Shown: positions 43,936 through 53,193 of the stretch, in pieces
Layout: every line of letters begins with the position of its first letter
Position numbering within the stretch: the stretch's first letter is position 1
Source: Nostoc mirabile CHAB5784
Lineage (GTDB): Bacteria; Cyanobacteriota; Cyanobacteriia; Cyanobacteriales; Nostocaceae
Length of the DNA: 64,000 nucleotides
NCBI RefSeq assembly: GCF_020829645.1
Contig: NZ_JAIVFS010000033.1
Location: 1-64,000 of the forward strand
Direction: 5' to 3'
Made by a program: the position numbers and the translations under genes
The notes under the pieces: model-generated
Seen by the model: only the letters and a program-made list of their open reading frames with translations
Told to the model about the DNA's origin: nothing
Databases searched by the model: none

Positions 43936-44131
43936 TTTAAGTTATTTCCCACTCTCCAGGGCTATTTCGTTCTAGACATAAACCGCCCAGAACTAAAGTC
44001 CGTTTTAACGGGCCATAACCTTTTCCAGTCGTCTTGAGACGACTTTCGCTATTAGACTGGTGAATTCATTCTGAGGCGGGCTAGATGAAAATGAAATAAC
44101 CTTTGCCCACTCTCAACTTTTAACTTCTAAC

Positions 44132-44338
44132 TCAGCACTGGCTCAATGCCCCGCTATCGCTAACAGCACTCTTTGTCACCACGGCTTCAACTGTAGCTTT
44201 TTGTTCGTCAGCATCCACAGAAGTAACTGCCCAACGCAGAGGTTCGCCTTGTTTCTTTAACTCTGTTTCAATTACTTCTAGTAACTCTGCGGGAGTTTCT
44301 TGTAAATCAATTTCTGCGGTAATAAAATGAGTTGTCAT
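44132..44338 (-). CDS. small hypothetical protein
   Basis: 68 residues, MTTHFITAEIDLQETPAELLEVIETELKKQGEPLRWAVTSVD..., an alpha/beta pattern with one probable helix (PAELLEVIETELKKQG) and strands on both sides. No motif. It follows the ferredoxin gene by 145 bases on the same strand, so it may be cotranscribed. Conserved-type in cyanobacteria; function unknown. Confidence 0.6.
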   Translation of the reverse strand: MTTHFITAEIDLQETPAELLEVIETELKKQGEPLRWAVTSVDADEQKATVEAVVTKSAVSDSGALSQC

Positions 44339-44483
44339 TTTGGTAAATCCTGTTGATTTGTAGTTTCTATAGCTGATTTCATCGGCGATGAAATATTTGT
44401 GTAATTTCTCAGATTTAGTAATCTCCGTGAACAGTTATTCAGTTGTGAATAATCATCCGATATACTGACTAACTGTTCGCTGA

Positions 44484-44804
44484 TTATTTGCCTTTGCCAA
44501 ATTGTAACTGATAAACTACATCTTCTTTTTCTGTCTTAATTTTCAAATCAGAAAGGGGTTTGGCAACACAAAGCAATACGTAACCTTGCTTTTGCAAATC
44601 TGGACTAACGCCCATACCATCAGTTTGATCCACAGTTCCCTCGCTTATTTGACCGGCGCAAGTTGTGCAAACACCTGCATTACAAGAACTCGGCAGTTCC
44701 AAACCAGCAGCATCGGCAACTGATAAGATCGTTTCATTTTCAGGAACTTGCAAAGTATGAATTTTGCCTTGGTGATCAATTTCTACGGTGTAAGTTTTGG
44801 GCAT
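44484..44804 (-). CDS. [2Fe-2S] plant-type ferredoxin
   Basis: 106 residues starting MPKTYTVEIDHQGKIHTLQVPE. The cluster motif is SCNAGVCTTCAG (Cys-x4-Cys-x2-Cys) with the fourth Cys in LLCVA about 30 residues later, all present. The C-terminal extension (PLSDLKIKTEKEDVVYQLQFG) is longer than in PetF, as in the FdxC/bacterial-type variants. The start is set at 44804; the upstream ATG at 44831 adds nine hydrophobic residues without a ribosome site. Electron carrier in the cytosol; partner unknown. Confidence 0.88.
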   Translation of the reverse strand: MPKTYTVEIDHQGKIHTLQVPENETILSVADAAGLELPSSCNAGVCTTCAGQISEGTVDQTDGMGVSPDLQKQGYVLLCVAKPLSDLKIKTEKEDVVYQLQFGKGK

Positions 44805-44921
44805 ATACAAAAGAAGTGATGCAACGGACAAATTTATTATTTTATCTTAATTAGTTAAAAATATCCAGATGTTACTATAAAAATTTAGGTAAGGGACTTC
44901 CAGAAAATAAATTTAGGACTT

Positions 44922-45071
44922 ATATCATGTCCGCTTGATTACTTATTAAACCCGAAGAACCCCACCCCGCCAAAGCTACGCTTTGTCTCCCCTCCCCTTG
45001 CTAAGGGGAGGGGATTAAGGGGTGGGGTGTAATGACTGTGGGAATCATAACTAATTATGCGGACATGATAT
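44922..45071. repeat. ATATCATGTCCGC MITE, copy C, with inverted centre
   Basis: The ends and about 40 bp of flank on each side match copy A base for base, but the segment between the CCCCACCCC/GGGGTGGGG pair reads GCCAAAGCTACG...GGGGATTAA, the reverse complement of copy A. Another repeat (GTTGGGTTTCGTTCCTCAAC) follows at 45178-45268. These fill the gene-free interval 44805-45301. Confidence 0.9.
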
Positions 45072-45301
45072 TACGCAAAAGTACACGCGCTCAGGGGCAA
45101 TTCATGAATTGCCCCTACGTGAAATAAGGGTTTCGGCTATTGTTTGCGTAAGTCCTGCATTATTGGTAAGAGTTTTTAAACCTAATAAAGCCCTGAAAAT
45201 GTTGGGTTTCGTTCCTCAACCCAACCTACATTGGAGTTATTTTTTAGGCTTAACCAAACAGTATTGAGTAGTATCTTGGGATCAGGGAAAAAAGTTAATT
45301 A

Positions 45302-46924
45302 CTAATCACTTATTTTCTTTGTATGCCCAAGTTGAATTAGCAGCCAAGCTCCTCCAGAGGATATCAATAACAACGGTGTCAACCAATCACCCCAACGCAC
45401 ATATAAAGTCTGCGTTTGTCTCCGATAAATTGTTTCAGCATGAGTTTCGTAAGTATTATATCCAGATATCCACAAGGTTCTGCCGTGAGGATCTATAAAG
45501 CCTGAATATCCTGTATTCGTTGCCCGTGCTGACCATCTATCAGTTTCAATTGCCCGCATGATATCTTGTGCATGGTGCTGGAACGGCATCGATGCAGTGT
45601 AATGGGCATCGTTAGAAGAACTGAGGATAAATTGCCCACCCGCAGCAGCTTGACGGCGAAATTGCTCAGGAAAAGCAGATTCATAACATATACTAGCGAT
45701 CGCCCGACCAAAAGGAGTATCAAATATTTGATTTGTCGAACCCGGAACTTGATGTGCTTCCAGAGGCGACAAGCGTTGAACTATCCCGCCTAAAATTCCT
45801 TCAAAGGGAATATATTCTCCCAAAGGTACTAGTTTGGACTTATCGTAGCGGCTGACAATTTCACCTTTAGCATTAAAAGTAAACAAACTAATTGTATAAC
45901 TGTCTCCCCGTTCTCCAAAAGCCCCAATCCAAGCAACTACGCCTTTTTCCTTCACTGCTGCGACTAAGGCAGTTCCCAGTAAGTCACGCTGGAAAATAGG
46001 TAAGGCTCCTTCTGGGGTGAGGACTGCATCTACACCTTGATTTGCTAAAGTTATATACCCACTGGTATAGTTTTCTTGGGCGCGACGAAACCCTTCAGAA
46101 CTTCGTAAAAGTCGGTTCGGGATATTACCCTGAACAATCCCCACTTTCAAGGCTGCTTCTGGTAACTGGGCGATGGGACGGCTATATAAGATAAAACCGA
46201 TAAGGTGTAAAGTAATTAATAATCCTGTGGCGCTAACCCAGTATTTATTAACGAACCGCCAAGGCGCAGAGGACACAGAGAAAATCTTGGCGTCCTTGGC
46301 GTCTTGGCGGTTCGTCCATCCTTCAGCAATTAACCCATTCACGGCAACTATTCCTGCTGTCACAGTATTAGGCCCAGAGAGTTGCCCCAGATGTAAAATT
46401 ACGAGATTGTGCGGACTTTGAGTGTAAGCAAGGGAACTCCACCACAAAGGCCCCGCACTCCACAGACTCTCTAATCCGCACCAGACGGCTGTACCAATCA
46501 ATATACGTAGCCACGGTTTTTGTCCGTTTAGGCGAACCATCACAGCTGCCCAAATAGCAACGAATACCCCTCCCAAGAGGCTGATAAATCCCCAACAAAA
46601 AAGAGTGATTGCCAAGCTTGGCAACCAAGGAACGCCCAACCATGTCATCGGATGAATTCCGGTAATCCAAGATAGGGCGACACCGTGATAACCGATACCC
46701 CATAGGAAAGCAAGGGGGAATTGGTTTTTGCCTTTAGCTGAAGGGACAACTAGCACCCATAAGGGAACTAGGGCAATCCAAGCCAAGAACCATGCACCTA
46801 CAGGGGCGACGGTTAGCCCCATTAAAATGCCGCTAGCTAAGGCAATTAAGCAAGGGAGTAAGGCGGTTAATTTCTCCCCCTGCCTCTCCTGCTTTTTACT
46901 CTGCTTCTTCTGCATCGGCAGCAT
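45302..46924 (-). CDS. lnt: apolipoprotein N-acyltransferase
   Basis: Last enzyme of lipoprotein maturation. 540 residues: six to seven membrane helices at about 20-225, then a nitrilase-like periplasmic domain. Catalytic Glu is in LTPEGALPIF, Lys in YDKSKLVPLGEYIPFE and Cys in ASICYESAFP; a last helix is near the C-terminus. The start overlaps the 3' end of gyrA by 29 bp. Oddity: an in-frame 63-bp palindromic genomic repeat between the membrane and nitrilase parts is read as TNRQDAKDAKIFSVSSAPWR. Confidence 0.92.
   Translation of the reverse strand: MLPMQKKQSKKQERQGEKLTALLPCLIALASGILMGLTVAPVGAWFLAWIALVPLWVLVVPSAKGKNQFPLAFLWGIGYHGVALSWITGIHPMTWLGVPWLPSLAITLFCWGFISLLGGVFVAIWAAVMVRLNGQKPWLRILIGTAVWCGLESLWSAGPLWWSSLAYTQSPHNLVILHLGQLSGPNTVTAGIVAVNGLIAEGWTNRQDAKDAKIFSVSSAPWRFVNKYWVSATGLLITLHLIGFILYSRPIAQLPEAALKVGIVQGNIPNRLLRSSEGFRRAQENYTSGYITLANQGVDAVLTPEGALPIFQRDLLGTALVAAVKEKGVVAWIGAFGERGDSYTISLFTFNAKGEIVSRYDKSKLVPLGEYIPFEGILGGIVQRLSPLEAHQVPGSTNQIFDTPFGRAIASICYESAFPEQFRRQAAAGGQFILSSSNDAHYTASMPFQHHAQDIMRAIETDRWSARATNTGYSGFIDPHGRTLWISGYNTYETHAETIYRRQTQTLYVRWGDWLTPLLLISSGGAWLLIQLGHTKKISD
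46252..46314. repeat. CGAACCGCCAAG palindromic repeat inside lnt
   Basis: CGAACCGCCAAG and CTTGGCGGTTCG are the ends. The interior is the GCGCAGAGGACACAGAG / CTTGGCGTCCTTGGCGTC text that is normally seen between cyanobacterial genes. Confidence 0.85.
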
Positions 46925-49502
46925 CAGGTGGAACTATTGCCACTCCGGTAATAGCGTCATCTTCGTCTAAACGCTGCACTCTGACTCCAGTTGCCGATCG
47001 CGATTGGATAGAAATCGCATTTACCGCTTGACGGATGATAATACCGCGATTTGTCACCATCATGATTTCATCATCATCATTGTTGACAATGCGTAGGGTT
47101 GCCAACTTATCTTTGGTTTTGCGGTTTTTGAACTTGGTTGCCATTAAACCCTGACCGGCACGATTTTGTAGTCGGAACTGGGCAACTGGTACGCGCTTAC
47201 CATATCCTCCCATTGTAATTACCAACACCCAAGGGCCAACAATGCCACTGCTAGGCACTTCTGCGGACTCTTCATTAGTTTCAGTAATTTCGATATCTTC
47301 TGTTTCAATTGTTTCGATATCTTCAGTTTCGGCTTCTGTAACTATATCCAAAGTTTCAAGAATTGCTGCGGGGAGGATATCCATACCCACCAGTTCATCT
47401 TTATTTTTGAGTTTCATTGCTTTCACCCCACGAGTCGCCCTACTTAAAGGACGCAGTTGTTCGTGGTTGCACCGGAAGTTAATCGCCATCCCGTTCCGAG
47501 AACCAATGATTACACTGTCCTCTACTCTAGCGCGTCGCACCCAGCGCAGTTGGTCGCCTTCTTCTAAGGAAATGGCAATCAAACCATTGGCGCGAATGTG
47601 ACTAAACGCGGCCAATTCGGTTTTCTTGATATTGCCGCCCTTAGTAAGCATGACCAGATATTCTTCACTGCTAAACTCGTCAACAGGTACAATCGAGGTG
47701 ATTTTTTCCTCTTTGGGAATCGGTAGCATCTGGACAATTGGTGTCCCTCGGCTAGTACGCGAACTCGCTGGAATTTGATAAGCTCTCAGGCAATAAACAA
47801 CACCACGCTCACTAAAGAATAAAATACTGTCGTGATCGCAGCAAGTCAAAAAATGCTCAATGGTATCATCATCTTTCACCTTGGCTGCGGCTTTGCCTCT
47901 GGTAGCACGGCTTTGCGCTTCAAAGGTGTTAACTGGCATCCGTTTGATGTAGCCTTGCTCTGTAACCAAAATTATTGCTTTTTCATTGGCAATTAGGTCA
48001 CGGTCATCTAGTTCCCCTTCTCCTGGTAAAATCACCGTGCGGCGGGGTGTGGCAAAGCTAGTTTTTAGTTGCGCGACTTCAGTTTCAATGATTTCTAGCA
48101 CTCTCTCCCGGCGTGCCAAAATATCTTGCAAATCGGTAATTTTCGCTTGTAATTCCTCGTGTTCCAAACGAATTTTGTCTGCTTCTAAGGCAGTCAACCG
48201 CCGCAATTGCATTTGCAAAATTGCATCTGCTTGCACTTCCGAAAGTCCGTAAGTTGTGATTAATTCGCCTTTAGCTGTGGGCGCATCGGGAGCATGACGA
48301 ATCAAGACAATAATTGGATCTAACTGGGATAGGGCAATTAATAATCCTTGCAGGAGATGGTCGCGTTCCTCGGCTTTCCGCAGTTCGTAGCGGGTGCGTC
48401 TGGCAATGGATTCGATGCGGAAATCCAAGAAGACGGTTAAGAACTGCTTGAGGGTGAGTACTTGGGGTTCGCTATTCACCAACGCCAGCATGTTCGCCCC
48501 AAAGTTGGCTTGCAGTGGCGTTTGCTTGTAGAGGTTGTTCAGCACAACGCGGGGATAAGCATCACGCTTGAGTTCGATGACAACTCGCATCCCGTCGCGA
48601 TCGCTTTCATCCCGGATATCTGCGATGCCCTCTAGACGCTTTTCGTTCACCATTTCGGCGATTTTTTCAATCAGCGCCGCTTTATTGGTTTGATAGGGCA
48701 ATTCAGTAATGATAATTGCTTCTCTATCTGGGCGTCCCCGTTGTTCAACGGTTTCAATGTTAGCGACACCACGCATGGTGATGGAACCACGCCCGGTGGT
48801 GTAAGCTTCTCGAATGGCAGATGTCCCCAAAATTTGCGCCCCAGTCGGAAAGTCTGGGCCGTGGACATACTGCATTAACTCAATATCGGTGATTTCTGGA
48901 TTGTGGATTACAGCCACCAAAGCATCAATCAATTCGCCCAAATTGTGCGGCGGAATGTTGGTTGCCATACCCACGGCAATCCCAGAGGAACCGTTGAGTA
49001 ACAACTGCGGAATTCGCGCCGGTAGCACTGTCGGTTCTTGCTGGGAACCGTCGAAGTTATCGGCGAAATCTACGGTTTCATACTCGATGTCGTGTAGTAG
49101 ACCAGCGCTAGTTAAAGCTTGCAAGCGGCATTCTGTGTACCGCATGGCGGCTGGCGGATCGTTATCTACCGAACCAAAGTTACCATGTCCGTTAACTAGG
49201 GGCGATCGCATGGAAAAATCCTGCGCCATCCGCACCAAGGCATCATATACTGCCGTGTCACCGTGGGGGTGGTATTTACCCAACACTTCCCCCACCACAC
49301 GGGCGCATTTCTTAAAGGGGCGATCGTGCAGTAGACCTAGCTCGTGCATTGCGTAGAGAATGCGACGATGCACAGGTTTTAGACCATCCCTGGCATCTGG
49401 CAACGCCCGACCCACTATCACGCTCATGGCGTATTCCAGATAAGACTGCGACATTTCGGTTCGCAAGTCTATCGGGATAATCCTCTCCTGTGAGGTTGTC
49501 AT
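46896..49502 (-). CDS. gyrA: DNA gyrase subunit A
   Basis: 868 residues. The breakage-reunion domain shows PDARDGLKPVHRRILYAM, the quinolone-region block GKYHPHGDTAVYDALVRMAQDFSMR, and catalytic Tyr in AAMRYTECRL. The C-terminal beta-pinwheel is about 500-860. The canonical GyrA box QRRGGKG is replaced by a looser QSRATRGKA, and an acidic loop rich in Glu/Thr/Ile (about 725-750) interrupts the pinwheel. In cyanobacteria gyrA-type genes like this one supply the gyrase or topo IV A subunit. lnt overlaps its 3' end. Confidence 0.93.
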   Translation of the reverse strand: MTTSQERIIPIDLRTEMSQSYLEYAMSVIVGRALPDARDGLKPVHRRILYAMHELGLLHDRPFKKCARVVGEVLGKYHPHGDTAVYDALVRMAQDFSMRSPLVNGHGNFGSVDNDPPAAMRYTECRLQALTSAGLLHDIEYETVDFADNFDGSQQEPTVLPARIPQLLLNGSSGIAVGMATNIPPHNLGELIDALVAVIHNPEITDIELMQYVHGPDFPTGAQILGTSAIREAYTTGRGSITMRGVANIETVEQRGRPDREAIIITELPYQTNKAALIEKIAEMVNEKRLEGIADIRDESDRDGMRVVIELKRDAYPRVVLNNLYKQTPLQANFGANMLALVNSEPQVLTLKQFLTVFLDFRIESIARRTRYELRKAEERDHLLQGLLIALSQLDPIIVLIRHAPDAPTAKGELITTYGLSEVQADAILQMQLRRLTALEADKIRLEHEELQAKITDLQDILARRERVLEIIETEVAQLKTSFATPRRTVILPGEGELDDRDLIANEKAIILVTEQGYIKRMPVNTFEAQSRATRGKAAAKVKDDDTIEHFLTCCDHDSILFFSERGVVYCLRAYQIPASSRTSRGTPIVQMLPIPKEEKITSIVPVDEFSSEEYLVMLTKGGNIKKTELAAFSHIRANGLIAISLEEGDQLRWVRRARVEDSVIIGSRNGMAINFRCNHEQLRPLSRATRGVKAMKLKNKDELVGMDILPAAILETLDIVTEAETEDIETIETEDIEITETNEESAEVPSSGIVGPWVLVITMGGYGKRVPVAQFRLQNRAGQGLMATKFKNRKTKDKLATLRIVNNDDDEIMMVTNRGIIIRQAVNAISIQSRSATGVRVQRLDEDDAITGVAIVPPDAADAEEAE

Positions 49503-49658
49503 AACCTAAAAATCTCCAAAAATCGTAGATTTTAGCTTTTTTACTCAACAAAGCGCAAAATTATTCTAAATTGCTCTTGAATAATTGCCATAATTTGATA
49601 CAATCCTAACATATATTGCTTTTTTTTGCCTGGAAAGCTAACTCAAGCGTCTTAGTAG

Positions 49659-49820
49659 ATGCTCTTTGGTTTGATCCAAGTTCTACCAGAGGCACTGGAC
49701 TTAATCAAATACCCTCCGAAAATTGACGATGTTATTCGGGAGCAGTCGGTAGAAGAACGTAAAAGTAACTCAGCTTTAGTACCGGAAATCATTGATGAAC
49801 AAAATGATGAATTGAGCTAA
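49659..49820 (+). CDS. unknown 53-aa ORF
   Basis: Reads MLFGLIQVLPEALDLIKYPPK and ends DEQNDELS. Acidic C-terminal half. GGAAAG lies 28 bases upstream, too far for a ribosome site. It could be the tail of a lost gene. Confidence 0.3.
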   Translation: MLFGLIQVLPEALDLIKYPPKIDDVIREQSVEERKSNSALVPEIIDEQNDELS

Positions 49821-50102
49821 TTCACAAACGAAGTAGGGCGATATATCATAGCTTACTAATAGTAAAAAATATGACTGTCTAGCTGCTTGGACAATAACAA
49901 AACTTTTACCTATATCAACTTAATTTAGGTACTTCAAGGAATCTTGTTGGATCTCATCAACTGTGACTCTTTGCATTTGAGCTTTTTGGCGTAATGGTAT
50001 AGGGATATTAGATTACTTGACTAGATTGGAGTGTCATGTCTGAGGACAAGTAGCTTTGCGTCTAAGTACTTTGCGGGAGGTTGAGTGAAGCGATCACAGA
50101 AC

Positions 50103-50354
50103 CTAAAAATTGATCAATATGTCTGTAGCTGTAGATTGGGTGAAGTAATCCAGATATAACCCGCATTTCTCACAAGCCCTGCGATGGCTACGCCCGCCGC
50201 AGGCATCGCACTCTTCATAATCCTTATCCAGAATATGTTTCGGGCATTTTCGACAGGTTATTTTTTGATGCAGTGTGAAAAATCGGAATCTAGATTTTAT
50301 AAGGCTTTGAGAATTGTGGTGATAAATCCGGGTATAAGCATTCCTTGATTGCAT
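50103..50354 (-). CDS. zinc-ribbon-type small protein with a repeat insertion
   Basis: 83 residues with four Cys pairs: CRKCPKHIL, ECDACGG, ACEKCGLYLDYF. In a normal zinc ribbon the second pair would read ECxxCGLY; here ACGGRSHRRACEK is interposed and is encoded by the common palindromic repeat GCGATG...CATCGC (about 50180-50210). The gene may be a decayed zinc-ribbon protein or a tolerated insertion. Confidence 0.4.
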   Translation of the reverse strand: MQSRNAYTRIYHHNSQSLIKSRFRFFTLHQKITCRKCPKHILDKDYEECDACGGRSHRRACEKCGLYLDYFTQSTATDILINF

Positions 50355-50427
50355 TGAACAACCTTTTACTTTAGGTATCTTATTAATTACTTACTGTAGT
50401 TCAACATTAGCTTATTGTAGTATATAA

Positions 50428-51093
50428 TACAGTTGCAAGCATAAAATCGCATTATACGAAGGATTAAATGGTACTCCCCTCAGCAATATTGACATTGACA
50501 ACTTTAAAATTGCCTTTCTCTCAAAATACCAGTTTGATAATGATGCTATTCGAGGGGCTGTATTAGTTACAGATAAAGAAACAAAACCACTTGAATTTCG
50601 TGTGACTGAACCAGTACGTCCTACAAAAATCCAGAGAACACTTTATGGAGAAATTCTATATGATTATATCCTTGTAGAGCTAATAGCACTTCCTTTACTT
50701 ACAGCTTTAAAAGAAAAACCAAATATTGTTATAGTTCAAGATGAAATTTTAATCAATGTCAATCAAAAGCATGAGTACGAAAAAGCATTAGACATTGGTC
50801 GGATTCAATTAGAAACATCAATTCAAACAGAAAGTGATTTTCAAGTTAGAAATAATATTTTTAAACTTATTGGTAATTTAAAAAAAATATGTAATTTTGC
50901 TTCTGGTCAGTCAACTAGCCCAAAGAGTGAATTACTAATAGAGTATATAGAAACAATAGCCGCCAATGGAGAAAAAGTTTTAGTATTTTCTCAGTATAAA
51001 CAAGAGGGAATTAATAAAATTGAAACACTTTTAAATCAACAAAAAATAGGTTTTGTTTCATACAAAGGTGAAATGTCTGTACAGCAGAGAAAT
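50428..51093 (+). pseudogene. chimeric remnant: unknown domain fused to SNF2-helicase C-terminal motif
   Basis: One open frame without a proper start or end. The first part (KIALYEGLNGTPLSNIDIDN, then EFRVTEPVRPTKIQRTLYGEI) has the look of a conserved protein N-terminus. The second part (NIFKLIGNLKKICNFASGQS, KVLVFSQYKQEGINKIETLL) is the helicase C-terminal region of SNF2-type proteins and breaks off at about 51093. An internal deletion probably joined two neighbouring genes of a helicase locus. Confidence 0.6.
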
Positions 51094-51099
51094 AACGCT

Positions 51100-51382
51100 G
51101 GCATCCGTCGGCTTGGGCTAAGTTTGGTCTTCCACCGTCACCGCAGATTTTAGCGATCGCACCCACAAATTTACCAGATTGCAAGACCTTTTTATTGACT
51201 TTTAGACTAAAAGCTGAAATTCCAACATAGTAATTCGCCTGTGCTTCTAAGGTTGCAGTAATTTGACCTTTACTACCATTACTAGCATGAGTAGAGTAAA
51301 CTTGTTTGCCACTCTCAATCAATCCATTATTGTTGCTATTGTAATAGATGAATGCAGGCAATTGACTAAAATTACCAGCTAG
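51100..51382 (-). pseudogene. fragment of a secreted beta-rich protein
   Basis: Minus-strand frame reads LAGNFSQLPAFIYY, SKGQITATLEAQANYYVGIS and VLQSGKFVGAIAKICGDGG, weakly like pre-peptidase C-terminal domains (the YYVGIS pattern). No start in frame; a stop precedes it. It abuts the helicase remnant, so this is a deletion scar. Confidence 0.35.
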
Positions 51383-51461
51383 TTAGTACATTTTGTTAAC
51401 AAAGCCAACTGATGGCGATCGCACGACATACAGGATATTCTCACGTAAAGGAGAGCAAATT

Positions 51462-52109
51462 TTGGCAGCAGTCCGAGTCCGCCAGCATGTTAATCCACTT
51501 GGTAAAAAGTATCAAACACCAGCAAGTCCCCAAGACTTGGAAAAAATTTATGCAAAGCCAAATCAACCGCTACATTTAGATATTGGCTGCGCTAAAGGAC
51601 AGTTTTTGGTGAATATGGCTCAAATAGAACTCAACTGGAATTTTCTTGGGTTGGAAATTCGGGAACCTCTGGTGGTGGAGGCGAATAAGTTACGTTCTGA
51701 GTTAGGTTTGACAAACCTGCACTATTTATTTTGCAATGTGAATAACTCATTGCACTCCCTTTTCTCTTCCCTTCCACCAGGAAGTTTACAGCGCGTTACA
51801 ATTCAATTCCCCGATCCTTGGTTTAAAACCCGCCACGCTAAACGCCGTGTAGTGCAACCAGAACTAGTGGCAGAATTAGCTAATTATCTTGCAGTTGGGG
51901 GAGTTGTATTTCTGCAATCAGATATGGAATTTGTTGCGGTGGAAATGCGCGATCGCTTTGCCGCTCATCCAGCTTATCAGAAAGTTGGTACAGAAGAATG
52001 GTTAGCTGAAAACCCGCTACCAGTCCCCACAGAACGGGAAATAGGTACGCAAAAAAAGGGTGAGCCTGTTTATCGAGCTTTGTTTGAAAGAGTGAGAAAT
52101 GCAGAATAG
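51462..52109 (+). CDS. trmB: tRNA (guanine-N7-)-methyltransferase
   Basis: Methylates G46 of tRNA. Motifs: LHLDIGCAKGQFLVNMA (SAM loop), FLGLEIREPLVVEA, TIQFPDPWFKTRHAKRRVVQPEL (the TrmB signature) and PVPTEREIGTQKKGEPVYRALF. A TTG start at 51462 is chosen because GGAG sits seven bases upstream and AVRVRQHVNPLGKKY is the family N-terminus; the ATG-type start at 51393 would add 23 residues from the neighbouring decayed sequence. 216 residues. Confidence 0.9.
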   Translation: MAAVRVRQHVNPLGKKYQTPASPQDLEKIYAKPNQPLHLDIGCAKGQFLVNMAQIELNWNFLGLEIREPLVVEANKLRSELGLTNLHYLFCNVNNSLHSLFSSLPPGSLQRVTIQFPDPWFKTRHAKRRVVQPELVAELANYLAVGGVVFLQSDMEFVAVEMRDRFAAHPAYQKVGTEEWLAENPLPVPTEREIGTQKKGEPVYRALFERVRNAE

Positions 52110-53003
52110 AGATATTGATAATATCAACTCTATTCCACAATATTTTGAATTGAAAGTTTTCTTGAGCAGCCTTAAAACTATTTAGTAGTATAGACTTAAA
52201 TCTTATTTGTTATCTTGTCGTTAGACATTGCTCATCAGTCAGAAAAGTTTTGGAGACATAAATGTTTTATTAAGGGTAAAAAAGTTAGTGATATATTCTC
52301 TTAGAATTGGTGCAAAACCTTGCTATGAATGAATTACAGCGTTTTTCAAGTAATTGAACTATGCTACTCCCATTCCCTACTCCCCATCTCAGTCGTGGTC
52401 TAAATACCTGAAAATTGCTGTAATAGATATATGAACTTGATAAATAAATAGTTAAGCTGTTAAGCATTTAATTTGCACATTGGCACCGCAGAGGGCAGGG
52501 GGCAGAGGTCAGGGGAGAGAGTTTCCAGCTTTTATTGACAATAAAAATGGTGCAACTTGTAGGCGCGACAGCTTATTACTGAAAAGTATCGATTGACAGG
52601 GCGGCCGCATTATGTCAATAAAAAGATTTTATTCTCAATAAGCTGAAAAGCAGTCGCATTAATAGCTGCTTATTGACATAAGTTTAGCGTAGGCGTAGCC
52701 CGCACTTCGACAAAGCTCAGTGACCATCGTAGACATCGCTCTGAAGCTAGGAAAATAAATCAAACGTGAAATGCTGATTTTTTCGTTGGTTCTTAACCTT
52801 GCTTATGATCAAGAGTAATTTAGATGCGTTTGCCCTGTATCGGTTGATTATTTAGTGACATAAAAGTTTTATTTATGTCTAGTTAACAATTGGCAAAACA
52901 TAGTTAAATCATTTCTCTCATGCCTAAAATATAGACAGATTAGGTAATTCCAGTACTTAGTAATTAAGCCTATATCTAGTTATATATTCTGAGGAAAAGC
53001 GAA
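52110..53003. other. 894-bp intergenic region before the peptide island
   Basis: No gene supported. Contains a GGGCAGGGGGCAG run (about 52490-52512), the scattered repeat GCGTAGCCCGCACTTCGACAAAGCTCAGTGACC (52688-52736, also at 55313-55362) and a TTATTGACATAA-type inverted repeat (about 52611-52682). Confidence 0.5.
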
Positions 53004-53162
53004 ATGGAAGGCAAGAAAAAGAATTCAAATCTTCAATTAGAAATTAACAATCTAATTGATAACGCTGTTAACAATGCAGTAGCACGACGGAACCCTGTTG
53101 AGGATTTAGAAGATGCTTTGCAGTTGAAGTGGCAACACCGACTATTGGTTAAGCAAAGCTAG
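53004..53162 (+). CDS. small unknown protein heading the Nif11 locus
   Basis: 52 residues, MEGKKKNSNLQLEINNLIDN... ending QHRLLVKQS; charged and helical, with no double-Gly site. GAGGA lies ten bases before the ATG. It ends 31 bp before the Nif11 precursor, so the two are probably one transcript. It could be an accessory protein of the maturase or a degenerate peptide. Function unknown. Confidence 0.5.
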   Translation: MEGKKKNSNLQLEINNLIDNAVNNAVARRNPVEDLEDALQLKWQHRLLVKQS

Positions 53163-53193
53163 GTCTGTAATTAAATAATTTTATGAGGAAATC

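Larger units (their letters stand above)
49503..50427. other. intergenic region with doubtful short ORFs
   Basis: Between gyrA and the remnant region. Holds the 53-codon ORF at 49659 and the zinc-ribbon ORF at 50103; the rest is AT-rich with no repeat of note. Confidence 0.4.

Noticed and set aside
48814..49356. 180-aa plus-strand ORF opposite gyrA
   Set aside because: Antisense to the most conserved part of gyrA; open because of codon bias, no recognisable protein features.
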